The notes: generated by a model not told the origin, from the letters alone. A stretch of DNA of 64,000 bases from Sedimentitalea todarodis (GCF_032595355.1 NZ_JASMWN010000007.1:62001-126000); one strand, 5' to 3'; positions 35,843 to 44,845 are shown, counted from the first letter of the stretch. A program made the numbers and translations.

Positions 35843-36802
35843 TCAAAGACCTGCCAGCAGCGCTTTCAGCGTCTCTTCGCGCGCAGTCCACATCGCCTTG
35901 ACTTCGTCACGGGTCATGATGTGCATCGGGGATCCGCCAGCCTGCATCTTGCCGACCACCTTGGTGCTCGCAAACATTTCCGGCACGACGGCGGCCAGCT
36001 TATCGATGACTTCGGGCGGCGTGCCCTTGGGCACCATGATGCCGCGGAAGTTCACCGATGTATCGTCTACGTCCAGCCCCTGCTCCAGCATCGTCGGCAC
36101 ATCCGGCAGAAAATCGGATCGTTCCAGATCGGCCACGCCGAGGATTTTCACGTTTCCGGCTTCACGCGCCCGAAAGGCATCGGACAGGTTGTTGACGCCA
36201 CCCAGGACCTCACCGGCAATAACGGATTTCATCGCCGCAGCCCCGCCACCCTTGGTAGGGATATAGGCCATTTTCACGCCGGCTGCCTTTTCGATCTGCA
36301 AGGCCGCAATGTGATGCCCCACAAACAGGCCCGCGCCGGAGAATGTCAGCTTGCCGGGGTTCTCCTTGGCATAAGCCACGACATCCGCCATCGAGTTCAT
36401 CGGGCTGTCAGCGGCCACGATAAACACTGCCGGGTCCGCGCCCCAGTTGGCGATTGGTTCAAAGCTGTCGGCAGAGTATTCCACGCCGCCTTTGATCGAC
36501 TGGGCGATAAAATGTGGGATGTTGTAAGCCGCCAGAGTGTAGCCGTCGGCTTCGGCCTGCGTTGCAAACCAGTTCCAACCGACGCGTCCTCCGGCGCCGG
36601 GCTTGTTGATGATTGCGATGGGCATGCCGAGCGCATCTTCGTTGCCCGCCGTCATCGTCACGATACGGGCCTGAAAATCAGTGGCCCCACCCGCGCCGTA
36701 GCTGACCATCATCATCACCGGGCGATCCGGATAATCCTGCGCTTGCGCGTTACCCACTAACGCCATCGCGGCCAATGCGGCCCCTGCGACTATACTCTTC
36801 AT
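35843..36802 (-). CDS. TTT transporter substrate-binding protein (TctC/Bug family)
   Basis: This 319-residue periplasmic protein has a signal peptide (M-A-L-V-G-N-A-Q-A-Q-D). Typical Bug-family motifs follow: Y-P-D-R-P-V-M-M-M-V-S-Y-G-A-G-G near 24, I-I-N-K-P-G-A-G-G near 64, and A-F-R-A-R-E-A-G near 203. It binds a carboxylate and hands it to the TctAB pair encoded upstream. GGAGGAAAC precedes the ATG. The position next to sauS/sauT suggests sulfoacetate as ligand. C. necator uses an MFS permease (SauU) for that step, so a TTT system would be an alternative importer. Confidence 0.9.
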   Translation of the reverse strand: MKSIVAGAALAAMALVGNAQAQDYPDRPVMMMVSYGAGGATDFQARIVTMTAGNEDALGMPIAIINKPGAGGRVGWNWFATQAEADGYTLAAYNIPHFIAQSIKGGVEYSADSFEPIANWGADPAVFIVAADSPMNSMADVVAYAKENPGKLTFSGAGLFVGHHIAALQIEKAAGVKMAYIPTKGGGAAAMKSVIAGEVLGGVNNLSDAFRAREAGNVKILGVADLERSDFLPDVPTMLEQGLDVDDTSVNFRGIMVPKGTPPEVIDKLAAVVPEMFASTKVVGKMQAGGSPMHIMTRDEVKAMWTAREETLKALLAGL

Positions 36803-36840
36803 AGTTGTTTCCTCCCGTGGAACTTTGTTTGTTGTTGGAT

Positions 36841-37296
36841 TTAGAACAGTATTTCGTGCGGCGTGTAGACCTTCAGAAGCAAGGCAAAGACGCCGTACAT
36901 CACGGTCACAAAACAGGCGGTGATGATCGCCCGCTTGATCCAGCTTTTTGCCTGATTGTGCGGTGCCGGATCATAAAGCGACAGCAGGATGAAGAACCCG
37001 ATCGCCGTGGCCGTGTAGAAGCCCAGACCTTTTGCCGCCCAGAAGATGTAGATCAACGAGACAGCCAGCCCCGGCGCCAGGTTGATGGCCATTGTTCGTG
37101 TCACACCGCTGCCGATCTTGGACCAGCCCAGCAACGCTTTGACAAACGTCCAGCCCGCCAGCACGACAAACGCGGTTGAGATCAGCCTTGGAAACAGGAA
37201 CGCTTCGCTTGGTTGCTGAGTGTAGCTGACCCAAGCAATCCAGCAGCCAACGGCAAACACGATGCCTGACGGAATGATATGCTGTGTGCGGCTCAT
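36841..37296 (-). CDS. TTT transporter small membrane subunit (TctB)
   Basis: This 151-residue protein has four membrane helices, at about 8-24, 33-53, 75-110 and 125-145. That is the normal size and layout of TctB, which partners TctA in sodium- or proton-driven uptake. Sequence conservation in this subunit is low, so the call rests mainly on topology and position. Its ATG overlaps the tctA stop (ATGA). A 38-bp gap without obvious signals separates it from tctC. Confidence 0.88.
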   Translation of the reverse strand: MSRTQHIIPSGIVFAVGCWIAWVSYTQQPSEAFLFPRLISTAFVVLAGWTFVKALLGWSKIGSGVTRTMAINLAPGLAVSLIYIFWAAKGLGFYTATAIGFFILLSLYDPAPHNQAKSWIKRAIITACFVTVMYGVFALLLKVYTPHEILF

Positions 37297-38810
37297 ACCA
37301 GCGTCTCCTCATTCGGGGTATTGGTGATCCGGTGCTGGCGCAATTCCATCACGACCGAATAGATGATCGACGCAATGACCCCCGCGATCAGGATGATGTT
37401 CAACGCACCGCCAACGAAATAGCTGCCCATACCGCCCGTGGCATTGGCGATCATGCTGCCCTGGATAAAGTTTGCCTCTGCAATAGGCCCAAGGATCAGA
37501 CCCAGGACAAGCGGCGCCGCGGAAAAGCCGAACCGTTCAAGAAAGAACATCATCACGCCCAGGCTGGCCATCACGTAGACATCCCCCATCGAGCTTTGGA
37601 CCGAGTACGCCCCAAAGACCGACAGACCCAGCACTACTGCCGCCATCACCGATTGCGGCACCATCGCCACCTTGGCCGCGAGTCCGGCCACATAGAGACC
37701 AAAAATGCACATCAACACCTGCCCGATCAGCATCGAGTTGATAAAGGTCCAGGCCACATCGGGGTGATTGTCGAACAGGTCCGATCCAGGAAATATCCCG
37801 TGGATCAGCAACCCGCCCAGCAAGACCGCCGCGGTCGGGCTGCCGGGGATCGAAAGCGTCAGAAGCGGCACGAGGCTCGGTCCGACCATGGCATTGTTGG
37901 CCGACTCGGCCGCGATCACCCCCTCGGTATGACCGGTGCCGAACTTGTCACGCTCAGGTGAAAATTTCTTGGTCTGGTCATAGGCCACAAGCCCGGCAAT
38001 TTGCCCACCGACTCCCGGGATCAGGCCGATAATCGAGCCAACAGCGGTGCCGATCGCCAAGGCGCGCTTGCGGCTCAACAACTCGCGCACGGCATCCATG
38101 ATCGAGTGCTTTTTCACCGTGATCACTTCAACCCCGTCGCCCTGACGGCCCTTGGCAAACATCGTCAGAACTTGAGGGATGGCAAACAGGCCGATGAGCG
38201 CTGCAATGATGTTGATACCGCCGCCCAGGGAAGGGTGAAAGATAAATCGCTGCGCGCCCATGATATCGTCGAACCCAATGGTCGCCAACCACAGACCGAT
38301 GCAACCCGACAGCAGCCCCTTGACCACCGACGCGCTATCCAGGGATCCGATGATCGTGACCCCGAGAATAGCCAGCCAGAACAGATGCGACGGCCCAAAC
38401 GCCAATGCCCATTTTGCCAGGAGAGGTGTGAGGAAAATCAACAGCAATACACCAACGACGCCCCCGACTGCCGACGCAAGGAACGACAGTTGCAACGCTT
38501 TTGCGCCTTCGCCCTTCTTGGCCATGGTATGGCCATCCAGCGTGGTGGCAATATTTGCCGGGGCGCCGGGAATCTTCAGCAGAATCGCGCTTACAGCCCC
38601 CCCCGCCACAGTGGACGTGTAAGCCGCCCCCAGCAGGATCAGACCTTGCGTTGCCTCAAGGTGAAAGGTGAATGGGATCAGCAGCGCCACCGCCATGGTG
38701 GGACTGAGGCCCGGTGTTGCCCCCAGGATCAACCCGCCGATCGTACCGACCAGCAGCAAGGCAAAATTGACAGGCGTGAATACGTCACCGAAGTAAAAGA
38801 TGAATTCCAA
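37293..38810 (-). CDS. TTT transporter large membrane subunit (TctA)
   Basis: This 505-residue permease has about ten to twelve membrane helices. It carries the family signatures G-A-T-P-G-L-S-P-T-M-A-V-A-L-L-I-P near 31 and I-L-L-K-I-P-G-A-P-A-N-I-A-T near 77, followed by a mirrored G-L-I-P-G-V-G-G-Q-I-A-G near 263. This is the expected inverted-repeat architecture. The start is a TTG at 38810 with AAGGGG about seven bases upstream; no ATG fits. It is the first gene of the tctABC-sauST unit, divergent from the LacI regulator across 112 bp that contain a perfect inverted repeat. Confidence 0.92.
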   Translation of the reverse strand: MEFIFYFGDVFTPVNFALLLVGTIGGLILGATPGLSPTMAVALLIPFTFHLEATQGLILLGAAYTSTVAGGAVSAILLKIPGAPANIATTLDGHTMAKKGEGAKALQLSFLASAVGGVVGVLLLIFLTPLLAKWALAFGPSHLFWLAILGVTIIGSLDSASVVKGLLSGCIGLWLATIGFDDIMGAQRFIFHPSLGGGINIIAALIGLFAIPQVLTMFAKGRQGDGVEVITVKKHSIMDAVRELLSRKRALAIGTAVGSIIGLIPGVGGQIAGLVAYDQTKKFSPERDKFGTGHTEGVIAAESANNAMVGPSLVPLLTLSIPGSPTAAVLLGGLLIHGIFPGSDLFDNHPDVAWTFINSMLIGQVLMCIFGLYVAGLAAKVAMVPQSVMAAVVLGLSVFGAYSVQSSMGDVYVMASLGVMMFFLERFGFSAAPLVLGLILGPIAEANFIQGSMIANATGGMGSYFVGGALNIILIAGVIASIIYSVVMELRQHRITNTPNEETLV

Positions 38811-38850
38811 CGCGCAACCCCTTCAGGAAAGCCCGACAGTTACCTGCCGA

Positions 38851-38898
38851 TTGACAATTTAGGGTAAGACATGAAAATAGTAATGCAAATGTTTTCAT
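38851..38898 (+). promoter_or_regulatory. Putative promoter and LacI-regulator operator
   Basis: TTGACA at 38851-38856 could be a -35 box for the regulator gene, with an AT-rich -10 about 17 bases on. A perfect 7-bp inverted repeat, ATGAAAA (38871-38877) and TTTTCAT (38892-38898), surrounds 14 bases and overlaps that -10. It is the only strong symmetry in the divergent region. LacI operators usually have a central CG, which this one lacks, so the assignment is tentative. Confidence 0.45.
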
Positions 38899-38922
38899 AA
38901 GATTGATGATTATGGCATCTAA

Positions 38923-39957
38923 ATGATTGATAAAAAAACCAGAAAAGCAGACATTATCGCTGTGGCAAAGGCCGCGCGTGTTTCGCCTTCCACCGTATCG
39001 CGCAGCTTCAATCACCCACAAATGGTCAATCCCGCGACTCGCAAAAAGATCACCCGGGCGGTTGAAAGGCTGGGTTACATCCGCAATCGAGCGGCGCAGA
39101 CCATGCACGGACGGCGCAGCGGCACCATTGGCCTGATCGTGCCCACCATCAACCACACGATCTTTTCGCAAGTGATTCAGTCCTTCTCGGATGCGATCGA
39201 CGCTGCGGGTTTCACACTGTTGATTACCTCACACGGTTATGACCTCGATCGTGAATACGCCATGCTGCGCAAATTGCTGGAACACCGGGTGGATGGCATT
39301 GCTCTGATCGGTTTTGAACATACCACGGCAAGCTTCAACATGATCGAACAGCAGGACATTCCGACCATTGCGATCTGGAACTACATGCAGGAGTCGACGA
39401 TGTCCTGTGTTGGCGCTGACAATGTGCTGGCCGGGAGGCTCGCGGCCCAGCATCTGCTGTCGTTGGGCCATCGGAAAATCGGACTGGTTTTTCCATCTGT
39501 CTCAGGCAATGACCGCGCCGGGGACAGACAGTCAGGCGTTCTTGCGACCCTGGCTGAATCGGCCGTCACGGTGCCGGATTTCTGGCGCACGCAAACGCCA
39601 TACAGCATCGCTCAGGCCAAGCAGGTCTGTATTGATCTGTTGGCGCTTGATCACCGTCCCACGGCACTCCTGTGCGGCAACGACGTCATCGCACAAGGTG
39701 CCGTGTTCGCGTCACAGCATATGGGTTTGAACGTGCCGGGTGACGTCTCGGTGATCGGCATTGGGGATTTCGTCGGCTCCGAAGACATGGAACCCGGCTT
39801 GACCACAATTCGTATCCCCGCCCAGAAAATCGGCAAAATCGCGGGCGATCAGTTAACCCAAGCGATCACCAGCGAAAACAATCAGGTCTTTCGCTACAGA
39901 TGTGAATTGCAATGCGTGGTGCGCGGGACGACCGCTCGGCCCAACATGAATTGCTAG
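38923..39957 (+). CDS. LacI family transcriptional regulator, SauR-like by context
   Basis: This 344-residue repressor begins with the LacI headpiece: I-I-A-V-A-K-A-A-R-V-S-P-S-T-V-S-R-S-F-N near residue 11 and the hinge helix R-N-R-A-A-Q-T-M near 53. The periplasmic-binding-like effector domain spans about 65-335, with I-G-L-I-V-P-T-I-N near 69 and D-V-S-V-I-G-I-G-D near 271. It is divergent from tctA. In Cupriavidus the sulfoacetate cluster is also controlled by a LacI protein (SauR). The match in regulator family and in gene content supports, but does not prove, the same ligand. Confidence 0.88.
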   Translation: MIDKKTRKADIIAVAKAARVSPSTVSRSFNHPQMVNPATRKKITRAVERLGYIRNRAAQTMHGRRSGTIGLIVPTINHTIFSQVIQSFSDAIDAAGFTLLITSHGYDLDREYAMLRKLLEHRVDGIALIGFEHTTASFNMIEQQDIPTIAIWNYMQESTMSCVGADNVLAGRLAAQHLLSLGHRKIGLVFPSVSGNDRAGDRQSGVLATLAESAVTVPDFWRTQTPYSIAQAKQVCIDLLALDHRPTALLCGNDVIAQGAVFASQHMGLNVPGDVSVIGIGDFVGSEDMEPGLTTIRIPAQKIGKIAGDQLTQAITSENNQVFRYRCELQCVVRGTTARPNMNC

Positions 39958-40183
39958 GGTGGGTATCATATGGCCGCTTCTACCGGTTCACACAGCAGAT
40001 TTTCACCGCCACGAGTTGTGTCGCAAACTCTTGGGTTAAGGTTGGTCACCGTCAATGAAATGCGTGACCGCAGTTGATATACGATATGGCAACATGAACA
40101 GTTCCAAAGCCCGACGGCGCGCATCGACCCGAGACTGTTGAATTGTCGCTACCCACGGGACAGTCCCGCACAATCTGCAATTG

Positions 40184-40993
40184 CTACTTTGGAAACAGCA
40201 AAGTCACCTGGAACCGCGCGCCCCATCCGTCCGGGCCATCTTGGGGGCTCTTGGCCCAGTAGCGCGCGCCAAGGCTGAACTGCACCGGTTGCTTGCCGAT
40301 CTTCACGACCTGGGCCACCGCGATGTTGATTGGCACCGACCACTCTTCCGTCTCCCAATTGTAGATACTTTCGGTGTTGATGGAAAAAGAAGTGGCCTTG
40401 GGCGTCGTGTAGGACAGGAAGGGCTGCAGGAAGGTCGCCGATAGCTTGCCATACTCGTCCTCGCCGCTGACCGACCAGAGATGGTTGCCGAGCGCGCCGA
40501 TCGTCCAGGGACCCGACTGTTTCAGCGCCACGCCGGTAATGCCAAGCGCCCACTGGTCAGGCGCCAGATCGTCGCTGGCGGTCGGAAGTTGGATGACGGG
40601 TCCGACCCCCCAGACCAAGCCGCCCTTGGTCGGAGCCTTGGGTGAAAAGAAGAAACTCTGGGTGATGTTGCCGACGCCGGATTGCGAGCCCATTCCGGGA
40701 ATCACCCCGTCCTGATCGATCAGCGGAATAATCGTACGCGAGATAACGTTCCAGTTTGGGCTGATCGAAATCGGAATGACCGGCTGGACATTGACGTAGC
40801 TTTGCTGCCCCTCGCCATCGGCCCCATAGCCGTTATTGTAGTTGTACTGAAATGGCACGCTGATCAGATCGGCCACCGGGTTGGACAGCTTCTTCGCCAG
40901 ATCCGCGCCACCCCCTCCACTTTGAGCCGAAGCCAGGGACGCCGCGCAGAGAAGCCCGCAGACAAGGGCCGAGACTTTGAGCTGATTGAACAA
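40184..40993 (-). CDS. Outer-membrane beta-barrel-type transporter protein
   Basis: This 269-residue protein has a signal peptide (L-L-C-A-A-S-L-A-S-A-Q-S). The mature part is a series of amphipathic strands rich in Gly, Trp, Ser and Asn, such as F-Q-Y-N-Y-N-N-G-Y-G-A-D, P-N-W-N-V-I-S-R-T-I and F-S-L-G-A-R-Y-W-A. It ends in a strand with aromatic or hydrophobic residues, F-Q-V-T-L-L-F-P-K. This pattern fits the MetA-pathway/phenol-degradation transporter-like group. No ligand is indicated. It is not obviously in an operon, and the sulfoacetate and peptide modules lie on either side. Confidence 0.7.
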   Translation of the reverse strand: MFNQLKVSALVCGLLCAASLASAQSGGGGADLAKKLSNPVADLISVPFQYNYNNGYGADGEGQQSYVNVQPVIPISISPNWNVISRTIIPLIDQDGVIPGMGSQSGVGNITQSFFFSPKAPTKGGLVWGVGPVIQLPTASDDLAPDQWALGITGVALKQSGPWTIGALGNHLWSVSGEDEYGKLSATFLQPFLSYTTPKATSFSINTESIYNWETEEWSVPINIAVAQVVKIGKQPVQFSLGARYWAKSPQDGPDGWGARFQVTLLFPK

Positions 40994-41488
40994 GACGGGT
41001 ATCCTTTTCTGGAATCAAGCCTTTAGGCACCACTCTACACAGAGTTTAGCACAGGCGACGATCAACGGGTAACGGCCTGGTGAGATACGCGTCAGCTGTG
41101 GCAACTCTGCCATTTTCGTGTCCACGGTCTGAGATGTCGCGCTGGCGCCCAGTGGGCAAATGGCCAAGGGCACAACAGTGAAACACAGCGCATGTATGGT
41201 ATCAATGATCGGATACAATAGCCTTGTATTATCGCGGCGTGATCATCCTGCGCCCCTATCCAGCAGTATTGTCGCTCTACAGGCTGCGCGCTTCAACTCT
41301 GGAGGGGTGATGGCGTTGCGGACGGAACAAGAAAGGACGTCACGAGACGAGCAAATGCTCTTTGGCCACGCCATACCGGATGAAACACTCCGGCATTGCC
41401 CATACTATCGTTTGTAACGTCAGCCAACTTGGCCACCAGTCTGCCAGGCCACGACTGGACCTCGGCAACAGGAGCGGCGACAGAACGT
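40994..41488. other. 495-bp region, at most one doubtful small ORF
   Basis: A minus-strand frame (41015-41218, 67 codons) has an AAGG six bases before its ATG and a hydrophobic start that looks like a signal peptide (A-L-C-F-T-V-V-P-L-A-I-C-P-L-G-A-S-A). Its end lies 22 bp before the barrel-protein ATG. It could be a small exported protein, a leader or chance. The rest, 41219-41488, holds nothing I can assign. Confidence 0.35.
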
Positions 41489-42094
41489 TCAATATGGCGG
41501 TGAGTTGATCCAGACGATGCGGGCCACGTCTGTGCCGATGTTGCGGTAGCTGTGCGGCAGGGTGGACGAGAAATAGAATGAGGCACCCGCCCCAAGGAGG
41601 GATACCTTGCCGTCCACCGTCAATTCGATGAATCCATCGACAACGAAACCGACCTCCTCTCCCTGGTGGATCAACGCGCCGCTGGATCCGCCTCCGGGAG
41701 GGACAACATGGACATTGCCGTTCAACAAACGCCCCTTTGCCAGTGGGACAAGGCGTTGCAACACCGTGGGTTCTACATCGTCCTGACCACCTCCGACTTC
41801 TATCGTCGGACGCTCGCCATTCTGATAGACGACGACACCCATGTTTTCGGCTTCGCTGAACAGCGCCGCGACCGAGGCATTCAGCGATTCTGCGAGCCGC
41901 GCCAGCAGGTCGAGGCCGGGGGCCACCCTGCCCCGCTCTATCTTGGACAACATGCTTTCCGAGCATCCGACCCGGTCTGCCACTGCCTTGAGCGTCAGAT
42001 TTTGCTTGCGTCGGGCATGGCGCAGCTTGTCCCCGACCGCGGCCCTCGTATCCCGCGTCGTGGTCTGACTCTCCGTCTGGTGACGTTCATTCAT
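41489..42094 (-). CDS. XRE family regulator with C-terminal cupin domain
   Basis: This 201-residue protein has a Cro/CI helix-turn-helix at about 24-75 (L-T-L-K-A-V-A-D-R-V-G-C-S-E-S-M-L-S-K-I-E). A cupin sensor domain follows at about 120-200, with H-V-V-P-P-G-G-G-S-S-G near 138, H-Q-G-E-E-V-G-F-V near 152 and the final L-P-H-S-Y-R-N. The family includes PuuR-type regulators of amine and amino-acid catabolism. It is divergent from the second peptide-type ABC operon and should control it. A promoter with a phased direct repeat lies between the two genes. Confidence 0.9.
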   Translation of the reverse strand: MNERHQTESQTTTRDTRAAVGDKLRHARRKQNLTLKAVADRVGCSESMLSKIERGRVAPGLDLLARLAESLNASVAALFSEAENMGVVVYQNGERPTIEVGGGQDDVEPTVLQRLVPLAKGRLLNGNVHVVPPGGGSSGALIHQGEEVGFVVDGFIELTVDGKVSLLGAGASFYFSSTLPHSYRNIGTDVARIVWINSPPY

Positions 42095-42146
42095 TGGGCA
42101 AGCATTCCTCAGCGCGATTTCTGATCAGCAATCTGCACTACCAGGA

Positions 42147-42190
42147 TTGACTGATCAAGAAACTGTCATATGCTTCAAGTCAATTCAAGT
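42147..42190 (+). promoter_or_regulatory. Promoter of the second peptide-type ABC operon with direct repeat
   Basis: TTGACT (42147-42152), a 16-base spacer and TATGCT (42169-42174) form a good sigma-70 promoter. TTCAAGT occurs twice, at 42174-42180 and 42184-42190, exactly 10 bp apart and just past the -10. A regulator bound there would block initiation, and the divergent XRE-cupin protein is the obvious candidate. Confidence 0.5.
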
Positions 42191-42234
42191 TTTCGTTTCC
42201 ATGATTACCACCCCGAAACTCAGGGAGAGTTAGA

Positions 42235-43824
42235 ATGGCCATTACAAGAAGAATTTCTTTGCAAAAACACAAGCCTGCCCTTAGCCGCCGCGCGTTCCTC
42301 GCATCCGGTACGGCAATGGCCCTGCTGCCCGCGATGACTCTCCGGGCGCAGGCGCAGGACATGACACCCGTTGACGGCGGCGTCTTGAAACTTGCCTTTT
42401 CTGCCGATCCGGCGGGCATGGATCCCGCGCTTGGTCCGTCCGGCATGTCCCATGTCGTCATCGAACAAATCTATTCGACATTGATGTCGCTCGACCCCGA
42501 TGCACAGCCCTACCCCGATCTTGCTGAAGGCTATGAGGTCAGCGACGACGGTATGCAATATACCTTCACTTTGCGTCAGGGTGTAAAGTTCCACAATGGC
42601 GACGATCTGACGGCAGAGGACGTGAAGTACACCTTTGACCGTCTGCGCGCGCCAGACTCGGGCTATGCCTACGATTCACAGGTGGCCACGATCCAAGAGG
42701 TCACCGCCATCGATCCCTATACCGTGCGTTTTGATCTGAGCGCCCCAACGGGGCCGTTCCTGACCTACATGGCGTTCCCCGGTTCTTCCATCGTGCCCAA
42801 GAACCTGCTCGAAGCCGGCCACGACCTGAACGCACAACCCGTAGGCAGCGGGCCGTTCAAGTTCGTTTCGTATCAGCCACGCTCGATGATCACGTTCGAA
42901 AAGAACGGGGATTTCTACGAAGAAGGCAAACCGCATTTTGACGGACTCGAAATGCACCTGATTGCGGATGTGACCGCGCTGACAAATGCGGTCCTGTCGG
43001 GCACCGTCAACTTCTCCAATGAGATTCCACCGAAAGACTGGCAAACCGTTTCATCCACGCCCGGCATAACAGGGCAGACGCTCGAAGGTTCGCGGTTCTA
43101 TTGGCTGCTGCCGAACCATGACCGGTCGCCGATGGACAACCCTCTGGTGCGACAGGCCATCGCCCATGCGATTGATCGTTCGGCCATTGTCGCGGGAACG
43201 TTCTTTGGCCAGGCAACACCGATCCTAGGCGGTGTGATTCCCGAATGGAACTGGGCCTATGCAGACCTTGAATACTTTGCCCCGCGCGGTGACGTTGAAA
43301 AGGCCAAGGCGCTGCTGGCCGAAGCGGGTCACCCGGATGGCTTTGAAACCTCACTCACCATGGCGTCGTCCTTCCCCGCGATGGTTTCGATGGCTCCGAT
43401 TATTCAGGCGAACCTTGCCGCCGTCGGCATCAAGGTTTCTATCGATACGATGGAAATTCCACGCTACTGGGATGAAGTCTGGGCCCCGAGCAAGTTTGAC
43501 ATGACCGCCATGTACTGGGTCAGCCCCCTGGCCGACCCAGACGATTTCGTCTACAACAACTATCACAGTGGAACGGCACTCAACGTGCAGAAAAGCGGCG
43601 ATGCCTCGATGGATGAGATCCTGGTCAAGGCCAAGAGCGGCACCACCCGAGACGAACGCAAGGCAGATTACCTCAAGCAGCAAGAGATGTCTCTGGAGCA
43701 GATGCCTATCGTGCCGCTGGTCAATGCGTGGTTGCTGATCGCACATACCGACAAGCTCAAGAACTACAAGCCGATGCGAAGCGGGTTCCTGAAGACCATC
43801 AAGGATGCCTGGCTCGAAACCTGA
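42235..43824 (+). CDS. Family 5 ABC substrate-binding protein, peptide type
   Basis: This 529-residue periplasmic protein has a twin-arginine signal (L-S-R-R-A-F-L-A-S-G). The order is canonical: D-P-A-G-M-D-P-A-L near 57, Y-P-D-L-A-E-G-Y-E-V-S near 95, V-K-F-H-N-G-D-D-L-T-A-E-D-V-K near 120, then P-V-G-S-G-P-F-K-F near 201. The C-terminal lobe (I-I-Q-A-N-L-A-A-V-G-I-K-V) comes last, near 390. It serves as an internal reference for the permuted protein at 26662. It is first of six genes, and AGGGAGAG lies before the ATG. Ligand unknown; peptides or ureido compounds are plausible from the neighbours. Confidence 0.92.
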   Translation: MAITRRISLQKHKPALSRRAFLASGTAMALLPAMTLRAQAQDMTPVDGGVLKLAFSADPAGMDPALGPSGMSHVVIEQIYSTLMSLDPDAQPYPDLAEGYEVSDDGMQYTFTLRQGVKFHNGDDLTAEDVKYTFDRLRAPDSGYAYDSQVATIQEVTAIDPYTVRFDLSAPTGPFLTYMAFPGSSIVPKNLLEAGHDLNAQPVGSGPFKFVSYQPRSMITFEKNGDFYEEGKPHFDGLEMHLIADVTALTNAVLSGTVNFSNEIPPKDWQTVSSTPGITGQTLEGSRFYWLLPNHDRSPMDNPLVRQAIAHAIDRSAIVAGTFFGQATPILGGVIPEWNWAYADLEYFAPRGDVEKAKALLAEAGHPDGFETSLTMASSFPAMVSMAPIIQANLAAVGIKVSIDTMEIPRYWDEVWAPSKFDMTAMYWVSPLADPDDFVYNNYHSGTALNVQKSGDASMDEILVKAKSGTTRDERKADYLKQQEMSLEQMPIVPLVNAWLLIAHTDKLKNYKPMRSGFLKTIKDAWLET

Positions 43825-43835
43825 GCGTGAATCGT

Positions 43836-43867
43836 CGGGGATGTTCACATGACCCGTGGCATCCCCG
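43836..43867 (+). terminator. Intercistronic hairpin after the binding-protein gene
   Basis: CGGGGATG (43836-43843) pairs with CATCCCCG (43860-43867) around 16 bases, 11 bp past the stop codon. No T-run follows. Hairpins at this place commonly stabilise the binding-protein message relative to the permease message. The earlier in-frame GTG at 43856 would lie inside the loop, which favours the permease ATG at 43892. Confidence 0.55.
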
Positions 43868-43891
43868 CATCAAACGACGGTTGGAATACTC

Positions 43892-44845
43892 ATGGGCAGA
43901 CTGATCTCAACCCGCCTTGCGGCGTTCGTCATGACACTCTTCGCGGCCTCCATCGTGCTGTTCCTGACAATCAATATCCTGCCGGGCTCCGCCGCAAAAT
44001 CGGCGTTGGGGATGGAGGCAACACCGCAGGCCATCGCCCGTTTCGAAGCGCAGCGCGGACTTGATCGCCCACTGGTCGTGCAATACGTCGAATGGCTCTC
44101 CAAGACGATCACCGGCGATTTCGGCACCAGCTTTCAAAACTCCGTACCAGTGGGACCAGAGCTGCTCAAACGTATTCCGGTGACACTGGAACTGGCAACA
44201 CTTGCCTTCCTCATCGCCAATCTGGTCGCGATCCCCTTGGGAACGTTGGCGGCAGCACGTCACACCAGAGCCAGCGACAAGACGACGACATTCGCGGCGA
44301 CTGTACTTGGTGCCGTCCCCAACTTCTGGCTGGCGACGCTTCTGATCATGGTGTTTTCGCTCAACCTGCGCTGGCTGCCACCGGGCGGGTTCACCTCCTT
44401 TGTTGACGATCCCGCTCAGAACCTTCGACAGATGATCATGCCAGCGCTGTCACTGGGCCTTGTCTCTTCGGCGTTGCTGATACGCATCATGCGTGCGTCC
44501 ATGATCGAAGTGTTGTCGAGTGACTACATCCGTACCGCCCACGCCAAGGGCGCAAACGAAACCATCGTCATCCGCCGGCATGCCTTGCGCAACAGCCTTA
44601 TCCCTTACATGAATGTCGCCGCCGTCGAATTCGGATTCCTGTTCGGTTCTGCCGTGGTGATCGAGGACATCTTCCGACTGCCCGGTGTCGGCTCGCTGGT
44701 GCTGGTCGGCATCATCAACCGCGATTTCCCGGTCCTGCTGGCGTCGGCACTCACAATCACCGTTTTCGTCCTGGTCGTGAACCTGATCGTCGATCTTGCC
44801 GTCGGCCTGCTGGACCCCCGGCGCGTCAAGGGGAGCCAGGCATGA
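43892..44845 (+). CDS. Peptide-type ABC transporter permease (DppB-like)
   Basis: This 317-residue permease has an N-terminal helix with F-L-T-I-N-I-L-P-G-S near 24. R-G-L-D-R-P-L-V-V-Q-Y follows near 54. The ATPase-contact loop Y-I-R-T-A-H-A-K-G-A-N-E lies near 210, and R-H-A-L-R-N-S-L-I-P-Y-M-N-V near 231. I chose the ATG at 43892. Its ribosome site is weak, which may lower its expression relative to the binding protein. Its stop overlaps the next gene by four bases. Confidence 0.92.
   Translation: MGRLISTRLAAFVMTLFAASIVLFLTINILPGSAAKSALGMEATPQAIARFEAQRGLDRPLVVQYVEWLSKTITGDFGTSFQNSVPVGPELLKRIPVTLELATLAFLIANLVAIPLGTLAAARHTRASDKTTTFAATVLGAVPNFWLATLLIMVFSLNLRWLPPGGFTSFVDDPAQNLRQMIMPALSLGLVSSALLIRIMRASMIEVLSSDYIRTAHAKGANETIVIRRHALRNSLIPYMNVAAVEFGFLFGSAVVIEDIFRLPGVGSLVLVGIINRDFPVLLASALTITVFVLVVNLIVDLAVGLLDPRRVKGSQA

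Noticed and set aside
41340..41966. Alternative minus-strand frame overlapping the XRE-cupin gene
   Set aside because: Low-complexity Arg/Gly shadow. The XRE-cupin frame carries both expected domains.
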